A stretch of 9,133 nt of DNA from Fidelibacterota bacterium (lineage in GTDB: Bacteria > Fidelibacterota > Marinisomatia > Marinisomatales > TCS55): assembly GCA_002701875.1 (NCBI GenBank), contig NZWI01000017.1:1-9133 (forward strand), read 5' to 3'. Positions within the stretch are counted from its first letter, which is position 1. Each line of letters opens with the position of its first letter. A model generated the notes under the pieces. It saw nothing but the letters and a program-made list of their open reading frames with translations. It was not told where the DNA came from and made no database searches. Below, one piece after another: positions 7,501 through 9,133 of this stretch. The position numbers and the translations under genes were made by a program.

Positions 7501-7547
7501 ACCCAGTTAAAGAATCCATGGATGAGCAGGAAACCTCTGGGATATAA
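4539..7547 (+). CDS. Tandem-receiver PEP synthase/PPDK-type ATP-binding protein without swivel or PEP-binding domains (1002 aa)
   Basis: Domains in order: (1) a degenerate receiver (about 26-155), in which DLVIVMMRISDMDP (85-98) puts Met90 where the phosphorylated Asp should be; (2) an apparently competent receiver (about 171-315) with Glu178/Asp179, Asp248 in ISDIR, Ser282 and Lys301, plus an extra segment between its first helix and second strand; (3) a linker (about 316-425) containing YHASKNHFSNWL (356-367); (4) a PPDK_N-type ATP-grasp domain (about 428-805) with GSLGGKARGL (433-442), AVRSSSLLED (528-537), GLGRTIAEGE (645-654), VEIEF (776-780) and LLQIKP (796-801); (5) a C-terminal module with VLIGPGRWGSADPW (874-887). 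The phosphohistidine swivel and TIM-barrel domains of PEP synthase are missing, so a complete PpsA reaction is not expected. Similar proteins in Bacteroidota and relatives are annotated loosely as PEP synthase or response regulator; their reaction is unknown to me. TAG lies just before ATG 4539; ATG 4560 is an alternative start. Neither has a clear ribosome-binding site. Confidence 0.85.
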   Translation: MTSVIFIMTTNGKASINFQDLMLNRIHEILLVASPYDAFILEEDGRLTQQILYEYLGMNLSYAPRVWHAKDAKTGLRMLSDRSYDLVIVMMRISDMDPITFGEHVKENFPDKPVILLSFDESELSGLPIERIKKVIDQIYIWSGNANVFPAIIKNIEDRMNLKRDYEIADIRSIIMVEDNPRYYSIILPLLYRTALKHARNLISKSLSDTDRLLLFRARPKIILTSTYEEAVEYYDTYRNNILGMISDIRFPINGSMNKNAGLKLTEYIRNKDSDMPIVLQSTNSEFDQKVNKINASFIHKNSPTLLQDLEDFIVNNFGFGDFIFRDHKGKEISRANDLKKFQKILKKIPQKSLEYHASKNHFSNWLAVRGEFNTASNLRPVKIRDFNNIDDLRKVIIDEIEAGRHARSEGRVVQYSADVKDEKINFVRLSTGSLGGKARGLAFAINLLNETSLNDKFTNINIRVPKVAVIGTDEFDYFMNENKLWKVAFAKDKSDKSIINAFLRGSLSKKIESTLSKYLSNIKNPIAVRSSSLLEDSQYQPLAGMYATYMLPNANQSKTIRLEELIKAIKLVYASTYLKEPKSLIEGSVHRHEEEKMAIIIMELIGKKHEQRFYPSISGLAQSFNYYPVSYMKRKEGVAYLALGLGRTIAEGEKSLRFSPKYPGIIPQYYSVRSTISNSQNQFYALDLKKGMKQLKGGLSENTSIFDLDTAEKDRELDWAASVVTKADNVIKDSLRHDGTRVITFPSVLKWKTAPLPELLMDLLALGESSLGCPVEIEFAANLFHQEDKMNEFCLLQIKPMVVGGLDRIQEFDSIQKQNILCRSSIALGNGVIDNIRNIIIVDPTTFDAGKTKLIAKQIEKINDKMIDEEKYVLIGPGRWGSADPWLGIPVDWDQISNAKVIVEYGMKSFPVDPSFGSHFFQNVTSMRIGYFTLNHKNKSDSLDLKWINSQSTKQKTKFIKWIQLDKPLTITIDGQTGDGNIIKPLDPVKESMDEQETSGI

Positions 7548-7564
7548 TATTATTTCTTCTACTT

Positions 7565-9052
<1,488 letters not shown>

Positions 9053-9126
9053 GGCGGAGTAGCTCAGCTGGTTAGAGCAGTGGAATCATAATCCACGTGT
9101 CGGGGGTTCGAGTCCCTCCTCCGCTA
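9053..9126 (+). tRNA. tRNA-Met (anticodon CAU), probably elongator
   Basis: A 74-nt cloverleaf: acceptor GGCGGAG/CTCCGCT with discriminator A at 9126, D-arm GCTC-AGCTGGTTA-GAGC, anticodon stem GTGGA/TCCAC with loop ATCATAA (CAT at 9087-9089), variable GTGTC, and T-arm GGGGG-TTCGAGT-CCCTC. The first acceptor pair is G1-U72. It lacks the three consecutive G-C pairs of initiator tRNA next to the anticodon, so it is not fMet. A CAU anticodon can also belong to the AUA-reading tRNA-Ile modified with lysidine by TilS. I favour elongator Met by resemblance to related tRNAs but cannot exclude Ile2. CCA is not encoded. It is read divergently from gdhA. Confidence 0.9.
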
Positions 9127-9133
9127 CGCCTTT

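Noticed and set aside
7548..7564. Bidirectional terminator between the convergent genes
   Set aside because: Only 17 AT-rich bases lie between the stops and no GC-rich hairpin with a T-run is present; a small ATAATATTAT palindrome is not enough.

Overview
This AT-rich bacterial window (9133 bp) looks like a chromosomal housekeeping segment, not a mobile or defence island. No IS element, integrase, CRISPR array or phage gene is visible. The gene content, the weak or absent Shine-Dalgarno sites before several genes, the two tRNAs without an encoded CCA, and above all the 1002-residue receiver/PPDK_N protein suggest a member of the Bacteroidota/Chlorobi/Marinimicrobia (FCB) supergroup, possibly marine. 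That placement is an inference from family knowledge, not a measured assignment.

Layout. Positions 1-526 (minus) hold the N-terminal 175 residues of a lysylphosphatidylglycerol-synthase-type membrane protein that runs off the left edge. Positions 701-4443 (all minus) form one compact unit, read pgk (TTG start), tpiA, secG (GTG start), tRNA-Leu(GAG), then a secreted TPR-repeat protein. The protein genes pgk/tpiA/secG are 2-6 bases apart, the tRNA lies 16 bases after secG, and the TPR start codon lies 26 bases after the tRNA, with no terminator visible between them. A 95-base intergenic region (4444-4538) separates this unit from a divergent 3 kb gene (4539-7547, plus). That gene encodes a degenerate receiver domain, an apparently intact receiver domain, a linker, a PEP-synthase/PPDK-type ATP-binding domain and an extra C-terminal module. 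It lacks the phosphohistidine swivel and PEP/pyruvate barrel domains of true PEP synthases. It converges, with 17 bases between stop codons, on gdhA (7565-8902, minus; NADP-type glutamate dehydrogenase). A tRNA-Met(CAU) on the plus strand (9053-9126) closes the window.

How the genes fit together. Pgk and TpiA are central glycolytic/gluconeogenic enzymes, SecG is a translocon subunit, and GdhA links 2-oxoglutarate and ammonium to glutamate. The receiver/PPDK_N protein sits between the carbon and nitrogen genes. It has the features of a phospho-signal-responsive ATP-binding protein of unknown reaction and is the most interesting element here. Start-codon corrections matter for two genes: the TPR protein starts at 2011 (the longer frame runs into the tRNA), and gdhA starts at 8902, just after a strong ribosome-binding site.
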